A stretch of DNA of 64,000 nt from Cichorium intybus. Lineage: Eukaryota; Streptophyta; Magnoliopsida; Asterales; Asteraceae. The stretch spans positions 123,756,819 through 123,820,818 of the forward strand of contig CM042009.1 of the NCBI GenBank assembly GCA_023525715.1, in the 5' to 3' direction. A program made the translations under genes and the position numbers. A model generated the notes under the pieces. That model worked only from the letters and a program-made list of their open reading frames with translations, searched no databases and was not told the DNA's origin. Positions within the stretch are counted from its first letter, which is position 1; each line of letters starts with the position of its first letter. This document shows, piece after piece, positions 52,466 through 63,622 of the stretch.

Positions 52466-55419
52466 CCTATGAGTTCAGGGTGCTTTCCTGGCTCGCCTTC
52501 ACTCATATCATAGGGTTGTGTTCAGTACGATCATTAGCCTATATGTACTCCAGTTTATTCGAAGTCTCCCAATGGTGTAAGGCCGTCGACACGCGCGGGT
52601 TCAATCTCCGTCGTTCGCCCATCAATAAATGGACCATTTGTTACGGATGACACTGGGGATCGTTCTTACTTAAAGAAATTCCCATGAGCCCAGACATTCG
52701 AATAGCGAACGAAAGACCAGGAGATTGGATCTAGAAAGCACTTCCAGCGTCCTCCGTTGCTCAGTAGCTCTCTCTGCTTTCACCTCAAAGGGCTTCATTA
52801 CATCCGGAAGAGCAAGTTTGTTCTGGGTCCTGAAATCCTGTGAGTAAGAAAGCCCCTTTTGACTAGTCTGTCCAAACTAGTAGAAGGCTTAGGTTCTTAT
52901 TTCTTTATCTTTCTTTATTGCATTTCTATTTATTGAAGGATCCAATGCCTAGAGGTGCCTATTCCCGACCAGGGCTTCATTCTCCTAAGCCTCAGAATAG
53001 ACACCTTGCTGAAGTTGGGTTGGGGTATAGAGCCGTAAGCGCGGTGGGGGGTGACAAAGGACGTGCATCCTGCTCTCGATCCAGAGCTACTGCTTCAACA
53101 ATCAACTGAGCTTAGGAAGTCAGGTTAAGACGTCGACAGCCATCGGACCAGATTTGTCGTAAAATTGAGATTCTTTCGTTTTCTTCCTTATCAGAGAGGG
53201 CCCCTTTAATGTATCTAAAGATCCTCGATTCGGCCTATGGTTTTTAGTAGTAGTTCATGAGACCTCGAATTCCCACGTTCCAGCTTGCACACGGCCCGGA
53301 CTCCCGCGGGGGGCAGCAGTGGGGCATCACAACCTAAAAATCTTGACCCAATCATTGCGGGTATCCTTGAGGAGGGCCGGAAGTACCTACTCGCCATGTG
53401 GTAAACCTTGGAAGCCTATTTCCTTACCTTAAGCATAACCAGGAAGTGCGATCTGAAGGCCTGGGTTAAGCAAATATTTTTCTTCAATGGTAGATTCCAC
53501 GTGTGGTTCTGGCCGGGGACCCCGGTATACTTTACTTGAACTTGAGCGGTTGTCTGGAACTGCCTTGGGGCTGCTCCGCGTTCTATCTAGGTTCCGTTCC
53601 CTATGCTCATCGGCTGGGGCCGGCCGGCCCATAGATCAGAGAATCTTTTTTTTCCAGCCGAGAAGACTAGTAAAAGGAAGGCTTCCCTCTCCGATCATTG
53701 CTTGACTCGCCATAACCCTTACGTTATTACTTTCCGAGTCCGAGGGACTATTGCTGTAGAATCTATGACGGCGTGGAATCAAAAAGCACAAATCAACCTT
53801 TCCATATCTATTAGATCTATTAGGACATTACCTTCAAGACGATGGACCCGCCATTCGACATGATGCAGCATAAGTAGCTTTGATCCGCATCCACTTTTTC
53901 AAACGGGAATAAATAGGCTTGTTGTGCCCAAAAGGATGGGTGAGTTCGGTTTGAGTGTTCATCGATCGGGTGGATCCATAAAGAGATGAAAAAAATAAAA
54001 ATGAAGGCGTCAGCGAGGGACCTTTCAGATAGATAGCCCTGTTGAATGAAGGTTGAACACCAACCCGCCTGGAAAGCTAAGAGTCGGCAAAGACCCGCCA
54101 CATATGAGTAAGCTCTAGGGTACGCTGGCCAGCCCTGAGAAAGCTGGGCATTCCTTCCTATCGCAATGCCCCACGAGAAGTAGAAGTGAGATAAAGCCGC
54201 AAGGGATTGGCTGGAGAGACGGAGATGGGACTATTTCATACCCTTACACCACACCGCCCCTTGTCTTCAAGCTACGGCTACATTTTAGGGGACTAGCCTC
54301 CTTCCTTCTTACTTGACTTCCAATTCTACTCAGCACCCCACGGAGCGGTGGGGTTCAATGCCTAAAAAAGAAAAAAATAAAGGGGGGAAAGATGACAGGT
54401 TAGGGGAAGAGAAGCAAGCTAGGCCCGCCTAAATTCCTAAGGGGAATCGCCCGCTTGACTAAGAGCCTCGGAACATAATTTTAATTGCTATTAGGCTTTT
54501 TAGGAAAGTTCCCCTCTTCTTATGCAGTTAGCTCGACTTTATCATATTCATTTGAATTGAGTGTATTGTAAGACTAATTGGATATATAATCCAAGTCGAG
54601 AGTAGAGTTACGGGAACAACCGTCTGATGGAAAACTACTTTCACTATCGATTTGGCCTCATCTGCCTCTTTCTACGCGGATCGGGATCGGAATTGGATAT
54701 TGTACGACAGGACTTATCCCACAAAAGATCGATCGAAGGCCCAGGAAAGTGAGTGTCGCGAATTCTGTTGCCAGTCAAGATCAAGAGTTGTCTGCCTGTT
54801 GGGTCTTTTCCTCACTAGGCAAATTATCAAGTCCCTACTGTTGCAGGCGCAGAGAGACCCCAGGATGCATGCTAATCAAGATGGAAGTTCTCATTTCTAA
54901 TTTTAGTTTGGAAATCTTTCTATCCGGAGTGAGTCAGGCGGCTAAGCCTTAGCAAAGCTAGGAAAGACTGCCGACTTCGATAATTAAGATCAAGATGACT
55001 ACCAAATTCATACCAGAATCCTTGATTACACCACAAGTAGATACGGTTGGAGTAGCAGATCCTATAGAAACAAAGACAAAGCCCGAGGCAGAGGAATCAA
55101 TAAACTGGCATACCTTGAATCTAGCCTGCAATCCTTTCGCACTTATCTTTACAACTTTCTTCAATTAGGGAATAGCGCAGATGGATCAATCACGCGGTTC
55201 TGCCTAGATCGAAGCTTTCCTTGGCTTCGAAGCCTATCTCCACCATGACCTCTTTCCTGTTGCCAATAAACTTTCCCCGGCCTTCGATTCCCCTTACTGC
55301 CTAAGATTAAGGTCAGAAAAAGAGACAGCTAGTTGGTTCACCAAACCCCGACTCAGCGTCACACTCCAGGTTTTGGGCGGCCCATCTGGTTAGTTCTTTT
55401 ACTACGAAGGAAGGAACTC

Positions 55420-58290
55420 AGCCTGATAGCGAGCACACTGGCAAACTACAAAAACGATATCCGGTCTGCTAGCAGTCATGTACATCAGCGAACCGATCAT
55501 CGAAGGATAGTAAGTTTGATCGACTGATTGGTCGTCTGAGTGTGAAGATAGCAGAGGTGGCTCAGCCATTGGAGTGTTAGCCTCTTTCGCATCCTTGAAA
55601 CCAAACTTTGCAAGAATATCCTCCACATACTTCGCTTGATGAAGCAGGATACCCGTTGAACTTTGCTTAACTTGCAACCCGAGAAACATCGTCATCTCTC
55701 CCAACGAACTCATCTCGAATCTTTTCTTCATCACCAACTCAGACTCCTTGCAAAAAACATCGCTTGTTGAACCAAATATGATGTCATCCACATATATCTG
55801 GACAACAATTTGATCATCATCCTGACGCTTGATGAACAAAGTCTGATCAATACTGCCGCGAGTGTAACCGTGCTGCAACAAATGTTCCGTCAAAGTAGCA
55901 TACCAAGCACGAGGAGCTTGATGCAGACCATAGAGGGCTTTATCAAGCTTGTAGACATGATTTGGAAACGTGGAGTTGACGATACCAGGAGGTTGATCAA
56001 CATAAATTTCCTCTTTCACCTCACCATACAAGAAAGCCGTCTTGACGTCCATTTGGTAGACAGTAAAGTTCATGTAAGAAGCATAAGCAAGGAAGATCCG
56101 AATCGCTTCAAGTCGCGCCACAGGAGCATAAACTTCCGTGTAATCAAGTCCTTCTATCTGTCTAAAGCCTCGAACCACCAGGCGTGCCTTATTACGCACA
56201 ATTACTCCAGAGTCATCTTGCTTGTTGCGAAACACCCATCTTGTATCCAAGGCCTTTTTGCCTTCGGGTAGTTCCACCAATTGCCAAACATTTAACTTCT
56301 CAAACTGGTTCAGCTCTTCATGCATTGCATCCACCCAACTTGGTTCATTGAGTGTCATCTCTACATTCTTCGGTTCAATTTAAGAAATGAAGCACGAATA
56401 GAGACACTCGTTGACTTGACCACTTTGGCTTCTGGTTAAGACACCATCATCCAGAGGGCCGATAACATTGTCAATTGTATGGTCCCGTTGAATTCTTGAA
56501 GGGACCACATATTGGAGCGAAGCAGTCGAGACCGGAAGATTAGTTATGTTTTCAACCCTATCTGATCCCGAAGCACCTCTATCAGCATCTCTGAAGTCGT
56601 GAGAGGTACTTGCAATGTACTCATCAGGAATTCTTTCAGGAAAGAGAGAATCCATGAGAGTAGAGTCAAAAAGATCAGCAGGTTCAGATTAAACAACATA
56701 TTTAGGGGTAGTTGAATGTTCAACAGCTGGAGTATCGCCAACAACTTGGGATGAGACATCAGGAGCATCTTCAGTTATAGAATCGGAAACAAGAGATGCA
56801 CCGCCATCATGAATAGGATCTTCAAGAATGACTGACGGAGTGATAAGATCAGGAACAATCTCTTCAGCATCTTCACTGTTGGTTCCACTGGGGCCTGGTT
56901 GTGTGCCTGAAACAACATCAGAAAACACATAGAAAGGCTTGAACAATTCAGCATAATCAAACAACCAGTTAGGTCCAACACGGGCATCAGTTGGATTTTC
57001 TTCTAGCTAGCGAACGTCAAATGATTCCACAATCTGCTTTCTCGCCTTGTTGTACACTCGATACGTGGTTTTATTTGCATATCCAACGAAGTAACAATCA
57101 TACGCCTTGGAGTTGAACTTCGGAGTAGCTTCAAGATGAAGAAGAATGCAAGGGCAGCCAAAAGTACAGAAATGGGAAACATTAGGCTTGCGACCATAAA
57201 GAATCTCGTAAGGTGTCTTCATTTGAGGTTTGTTGATGATGACCCGATTCTGAACATAACAGGCTGTGTTGATGGCTTCAGCCCAGAAAATCACCGGCAG
57301 TTTAGAATCGCACAGCATGGTACGCACAACATCAATAAGAGTTCTGTTCCGTAGCTCAGCAACACCATTCTGCTGCGGAGTACGAGCAGCACTGTTCAGA
57401 CGCACGATACCTTTATCTGCACAAAACTTGTTTAAAACTGCATTCTTGAATTCCGTTCCATTGCCGCATCTGATGGCTTTTAGCTTCTGATTCGTTTGAT
57501 TTTCAATAAGCTTGACGAATCTAATGACCAGATCTGCAGTTTCACTCTTGTTCTTTAAGAAGAAAACTCATGTAAAACATGAGTAATCATCAATAATAAC
57601 CAAACAGTAATAACTGTGATTGAGACTGAGAACATTGAGCGGGTCAAATAAATCCATGTGAATCAGCTGAAGAATCGAATCAATGGAATTGATCCGCTTG
57701 GACTTATGTGACTTTCTATGATGTTTGCCTTGAGCACAGGCAACACATTTCTCGAATGTAATGAAGTCCTTGATTGGAAGTCCTGCAACCATGTTGTTCT
57801 TCGCAAGACGATTCAGGTTCTTTGCGTTGGCATGACCAAGACGTTTGTGCCACAACATTGTGCTTTGTTCTGCAGCTCTAGAGAATAAGCAGGTGACATT
57901 TTCGGGAGTTTTGTGATTCATGTCGATGATGTAAGCATTGCTTTTTCGTTCTGATCGAACAAGAATCCACTCCTCTGGAATGACTACGTCGGGCTTGAGA
58001 ATCAGACATTCATTCTTTGTGAAGTGCGTTGAAAAACCCTTGTTGCATATTTGAGAAATGCTCAGCAAACTGTGCTTGAGCTCAGGTACAAAATTCACCT
58101 TCTCAAACTTCAACACACCATTCGACAACGTCCCTCTTTGCGTTATCATTCCTTTTTCACCTCCCGCAAAGCAAACACATCCCCCGTTGAATTTTTCAAA
58201 GTCGTAAAGTTGGGACATGTCGCTGTCATGTGCCTAGAACAGCTACTATCAACATACCAAGGTCTGCTGATATTCCTCCGTAACTGTTCC
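55420..58290 (-). pseudogene. Copia pol (protease, integrase, reverse transcriptase) with stops
   Basis: Protease: VDSSCSRH near 58240, with Gly replaced by Ser, followed by a one-base loss that shifts the frame. From 58218 to 55420 a single frame is kept. Integrase: zinc region LWHKRLGH...CVACAQGKH (about 57860-57720); first catalytic Asp in HMDLF; the second catalytic Asp is lost (IRCGNGTEF instead of DNG, about 57470); the Glu survives in GVAEL. Stops fall at about 57566, 57007, 56689 and 56380. Reverse transcriptase (56358-55420) is open: VARLEAIRIFLA, QMDVKTAFLYG, QIYVDDIIFGST (catalytic YVDD, about 55795) and SRPDI...CARYQA, where the organelle-like block begins. Confidence 0.92.
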
Positions 58291-59790
58291 TGCACAAGTC
58301 GCTAGATCAATTAGATTTAGGGACCCAGTCCATACGGAAACTGGGTTTACCTTCACTATCAACACATCTAACAGATTCAAAGCTCATGTCACGATTATCA
58401 ATTAATGGTGAGACATTTGAAAATGTTTTAACACTGCCTTTGGGAACCCATTTAACATTTGGTTTAAAACGTTTATCTTTTGACCAAATGGGAACATTAT
58501 CATTTGAAGTAGAATCAGAACTATTAGAGGTTGATTCTTGAAATGACTTGGATCTTACAAAAGTTGGTAAGCCATAGTTACTTCTAGAAGCAGTTCGATT
58601 CCAGGCATTCGTGTTATTTTGATTTCTCTTTCTAGAACGTGACCTTGAGGGTTTTCTCTTATAAGATTTCCCTTTTGGTACATTCTGCAAAAACTGTTCA
58701 TTTTGAGAAGCATACATGTGTTGGGGACAATTTCTGGCAATGTGACCGGAAATTCCACAGTTAAAACAAGTCTGTCTTTTTAAAGGTACATTGGGATTTT
58801 GACCAGGTCCAAATTTAAGCAAATTATTTCCAAACACACACAAGCATGTAATAGATTTATCAACCAAAATCTTTTTCCTAGCAGTTTTTAAACTAACAAA
58901 ATCACAAGAAGTTTTAGAATCAACAGGAATCTTAGAGTCAAATTTAACATCAACACAAAAATCATCAGAATTAGTCTTCAAACAAGTTTTAATAGAATTA
59001 AAAGCAGGCAAGTCTTCAACTTCCTTAATCTTCGTTTTTAATTTATCTGCACATGAGATAGAAACATCAGTATTTTTCATTTCAGAACTCTCAGCGGTGC
59101 CAGATGTATTCTTTTGAATATAATTTGATAGAAAACATTCTTCTGATTCTTCAGTGTCTGGGGATGGAGTAAAATTATTATTATACGGAGGGGGAACAGC
59201 ACTATACCCAATGCCTTCACCTTGTATGGTTGACCAAACAGTTTGTTTTTCAAGTATAGTTTCAACTACTTCACTAGATACATAAAATTTCTTAAAAGTT
59301 GATTCAACCATTTCAAATTTTGATTTTAATGTATTTAGTTTAGCAGTCAAACTAGCAATATCTTCATTGGCAAACCTAAGGTGACATCTAGTTATGCTAA
59401 GTTCGTCTTGTATTTTCAAATAATCAGAAGTTTTAGCATCTAAGGCTTCTTGAAGGGGTCTTAATTTTCTTTTGTGTTTGCAAACAAGGTTTTCAGTTTC
59501 TAAAATTTCTCTAACTAAGTTTTCATTTAGTTCACGATATCTAGCAATTATATCAATACAGGACTGAGAAGCACTAACCTCATCACCGGCAGAAGTGGTA
59601 GACACCATGAAGGCAAACTGCAAGTCCATCATCTCTCCTTCAGCAGCATCCACATCCATCTCTCCTTCAATCTAGGCCAGGTGAGCTCTGCCCTCTCCAT
59701 TCAGGTTCAGGTCCTGCAACTGATCCTCCCAGGTGAATTGTTGAGCTACCATCGCCCTTTCAGCATTCTGAGGATGAGCAACCTCACGAT

Positions 59791-61344
59791 CTATGTAGTC
59801 AATAGCGCGCTATAGCACCGCTAAAGCGTTGCTATAGCGCTTAGCGCCCCTATACCGCGATAATAACTCACTTAGCGTTCCAATTTAGGGTTTCCGCTAT
59901 TAGCGGCGCTATTGACCGTAATTTTCCGCTATTTAACCAAGCGCTATTGCGGATTTTGAACGCTACATAAAAATTTTAATATTTTCACTAGGGTTCACCC
60001 TTAAATAAAAGGCACACCATAAAAATATTAATTTTTACTAAACCAATGATTCGGGAGTAAACCCAACCACAAGAGGCTTAATGCTTGAAACTCCTCGCCA
60101 TGCCAGCTATTTATAATATGAGTCAGACCCAATATTCCTTTGTTTGAGGCGATGTGGGATGGCTTTAGAGGAAAGGATAGTCTTCTTCAAACATTCGTTC
60201 ATCTTCTTCTCAGTCTTTATATCTCCGACTTGGAATCAGACTTCTCGACCACCACAATCTTCTCGACTTAGAATCAAACTAAAGACGTCAACTTGGAATT
60301 AGGGGAGACAATCTTCTCGACTTAGAATCAGACTAAAGACGTTCATCTTCAACTCTGTTTCGTTCATCTTGTTCTCAATAGGAGACTTGGAATCAGTTCG
60401 TTCACGCCGATTAGCTTATTTCAATCTCGACAACCATTCAATGCCACTACAACAATTGTTCAATTTCAATTCGTTCAGTTCGACTACGACAGTCGTTTAA
60501 TTGATTAACATGGTATTGATGACATGGTTGATCAATTAGCGAGTTCTAACTTCCGTTTAATAGGTATATGTTCAAAGTCGCTTCCAGTCGATTCCGTTTC
60601 GATTCAAAGTCGCTTCCAGTCAGGCGATTCTGAACTTGGATTCCGTTTCAATTCAAAGTCGATTCCGTCAGATTCAAAGTCGTATCTAGTTCATCCCATC
60701 TTCGTATTGTTTTTGCAATTACAGGTTCAATGTTCGTCGGATTCTGATTGCGATTGCGATTGTTAACGAATACGTTTTTGGAATTCAGTTCATGATTGAT
60801 ATTCGTATGGATTACATGTTCAATGTTGTGCTTCCGACTGCAGAAAACGACTTGATGTATCAAGTATCATCGATTGGTTTGATTGTCCGATTATTGAAAA
60901 CAAATTGGTTCTTGTTCATCAATAATGAATCAGTTTGTTCCTATTGGCTTAATTTTGTTATGATTATATTGTAATTATGTTGTAATTATGTTGTAATTGT
61001 GTTGTAATTACGGTATTATCATTTATATTCACATTATTGCTGTAATAGATGAAGCTATATCAAGAACCTGTATAGAAAAAATGGATAAAGATATATGCGT
61101 ATAAGGTGTTCGATGAAATGCTTAAAAGAAAATGATGATATTGATTTGGTTATTATGTTACAGAGTATTGGTTGTTCATTTTCTGCATGCTTTTGATTTG
61201 GATATTACATTATAGATTAACATATCATGAAACAACATATTGGTGGGACTGTTTACAAAAAAACCGCTATACCACCGCGAGAACCGCTAAATCAAATAGC
61301 GCTTGGTGACCGCTATTTGGTTTTCGACCGCGATAACTTCATAG
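59791..61344. mobile_element. hAT-type non-autonomous element, TSD CTCACGAT
   Basis: A perfect 8-bp TSD, ctcacgat (59783-59790 and 61345-61352), and short inverted ends (ctatgtagtca left; ctatgaagtta right, reversed). Subterminal regions are packed with agcg/cgct and ctatag motifs (59800-59950 and 61260-61340). The 1554-bp element has no transposase. The interior has direct repeats (cttctcgacttagaatca at about 60262 and 60311; gattcaaagtcg-type repeats 60560-60690; a ttgtaattatg run 60966-61010) and a reversed tcccacatcg box (about 60145). Confidence 0.88.
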
Positions 61345-62886
61345 CTCACGATTTGTTCCAACTGGCACCATGGTTCTGTCTGGATTCTCCATTCTTGGCT
61401 TGGCACTACTAGAAAAATAGCTTTTAATGACATACGAACTACGACACACAAAACTGTATGTCGTAAATTTGTGTCATCTTTCCTAAAATCCGAATAATTT
61501 ATGACATACATGACTGTATGTCGTAAATTTGTGTAATCTTTTACAATGATTACGACATACATAAATGTATGTCATCTTTTAATGTCATAATCAAAAGAAA
61601 AAAAAAACACGGGAGACACTTTAATGTCATTTTATAAAAAAGTATGTCATCTAGTATTTCTCTTATATTTCACGCTTTAACCCTTTTTTTTTCTTCCCAT
61701 CCCAACCCGATGATATCTAGGGTTTCTTGCTTCATCCCCGCCTCCATTCTCTTCGGCTCCATACGCAAGATTCAGTCGATTACCCTCTTCTTCTCCAATT
61801 CTCCCATATACCGACATGAAATGCTCCAAGGATCAACAGGATTTAGTCGATTCGTATTCTTGATTCTCCGACAGCCTCGTGTTTTCTGATTCTCCAACAA
61901 TCTGATTCATTCTCTCTGCCCTACTTTCTCTTCGTCTCCCTCCCGACTTCATAGCCTCTGCATCCGCCTCTAGCTTCCTCAGCGTCGTCCTCCACCTTCG
62001 CCTTCCTCAGCTTCATTCTCCGGTGAGTTTTCCTTGGTAAGGTTCCTCTCAACAAACATCTCTTCCTCGGTAAGCTTTCTCACTCAATTTCTCATGAAAA
62101 TGTTTTCAATGTTTCCTGGTCCGAATGATGTTAAATTGGGGGTTTTTTCAGATGGAAGGAACAAAATTTCGTAATTTCATCGGAATCGGGCCAAGCCCCT
62201 CTTCTTACGGATGGAAGATGAATCAAGTAATCCCTCTCACATTCTTTGATTCATTATGCGTCGACTTAATTTAACGACTGATAGCACTTTACATTACGAG
62301 TTCCTTCGTGTGAGTGAATTCCTCTTTCTGTCATCAATGGTAACCTCTCAAATTCATTCTCAATTTCATCAATTCATCCAATTTTCAACCAAATTAAGTC
62401 GTTAAACTGTTAACCTTCTAAAAACGAATGCAGATTCAAGGTTTTAGGGATTTTTTCCATCTGGAATGTCGGCTACTATAATGTGTATTGTTAGCAAGGA
62501 GATTGAGCCTGATAACACATCGCATTATCAAAATCAGCTTATGAATGTTGTCAAAATCAGCGAGGTTTGTTCATATTTACACAATTATATGTCTTTTAAG
62601 ATGAATATGCGTAAACTTTATATGTATCATAACAGGAAAAAAATTCGATGATTGTTCCAAATTCATCAAGGAGGTATCAATATCAAATAATCACAGAACA
62701 AGCTATTCACAAACTCACAAACGGAAATACTCATCACTATTTGAAGCCGGTAAGGAATATATGAAAATGACAATGTTTTGAATCAATTAAGATGTGGGGT
62801 AAGTGCTTTTTTAAAAATTGATTTGATAAAACGGAAATAATTGTTTGTTTGATTCATAAAACTGAAGCATGATTTATTCATGATAG

Positions 62887-62993
62887 GGTGTGTTAGAGGC
62901 AATTAGGATAAGTTTTGCAGGGTATCCAACAATAAGATCTTTTGATGAATTTTTGGAAAGATTCGGGATGTTAGTTCCAAATGTTCTAGATGG
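62887..62993 (+). pseudogene. Captured myosin motor-domain exon inside the CACTA element
   Basis: Bounded by an AG acceptor (62885-62886) and a GTAAAT donor (62994-62999), 107 bp. It reads GVLEAIRISFAGYPTIRSFD followed by EFLERFGMLVPNVLDG. This matches the myosin class XI motor segment normally written GVLEAIRISCAGYPTR..FDEF..RFG.LAP. In the full protein it lies near the end of the motor, before the converter region. Only this exon is recognisable. Neighbouring exon-like pieces (62164-62236, 62466-62561, 62650-62748) are not assigned to myosin by me. Function here is unlikely; it is probably a transduplicated gene piece. Confidence 0.8.
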
Positions 62994-63546
62994 GTAAATA
63001 AGTTTTTTATTTAATATCATAAAATAATATAAGTGTGATTTTTTACTATGGATGTCTTGCTAATGTTGATTCCAGTTCTGGTTTAGATGGGGGCAGAGAA
63101 TGGGAAGAAAAGGAGAGGAACAAGAGATAGAAGACAAACATCTTTCGGTAAAAAGAAAAACAATTTGGGTTTTTTCAAATTTTGAACTTTTTTAATTTAA
63201 AATTGTTACTATATATATGAACTGTATTTCCAGATAGTTTGTGTTCTATATTTGATTCTTATTTGTTTGTCAATTTACAGATTAATCATGGATTGAAGAT
63301 GTCACTATACATATGAAGTGTGTATCTAGAAGTAGCAAGTTGGGTTGGAACTTAGGATATAAGCTATAAAGTTCACATTATTTTGCACTTTGTAATGAAT
63401 ATCCATTTTGTTTTATAGATTAATGAATGTACTCAACTACTACTCATGTACAGTTTGTAACAAATGTTCACTGTGTTTTGTATTAATGACAAATTATTTC
63501 ATATTAAGATATATTAAGTTTGTTGATTTAATTTTATTACTAGTAA

Positions 63547-63549
<3 letters not shown>

Positions 63550-63619
<70 letters not shown>
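63550..63619. repeat. (TA)n microsatellite within the CACTA element
   Basis: About 35 TA units near the right subterminal region. Confidence 0.97.

Positions 63620-63622
<3 letters not shown>

Larger units (their letters stand above)
51996..55419. other. About 3.4 kb of organelle-like (mitochondrial) DNA inserted in Copia pol
   Basis: Base composition changes abruptly from AT-rich to nearly balanced, with the texture of plant mitochondrial spacer DNA and no nuclear transposon features. Copia coding stops after CARYQA at about 55420 and resumes at PSHLD at 51995 with only a few codons lost, so this is a clean insertion. A trnM-like stretch lies at 52410-52465. The repeat cattccttcctatcg...ccgcaaggga occurs twice (about 52170 and 54148). 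I recognise no complete mitochondrial gene. The origin is inferred from texture and the tRNA-like piece. Confidence 0.62.

Noticed and set aside
52410..52480. A functional tRNA-Met gene
   Set aside because: Only the D arm to variable region matches; acceptor and T arm are missing and an anticodon-stem pair is broken.
52339..55164. Several open frames in the mitochondrial-like block (for example 53487-53705, 53603-53863 and 54652-54900)
   Set aside because: None could be recognised as a mitochondrial protein; mitochondrial spacers are often open by chance.
60960..61012. ttgtaattatg tandem run as a satellite or origin
   Set aside because: Only about four units, inside a hAT-type element; it is a minor internal repeat.
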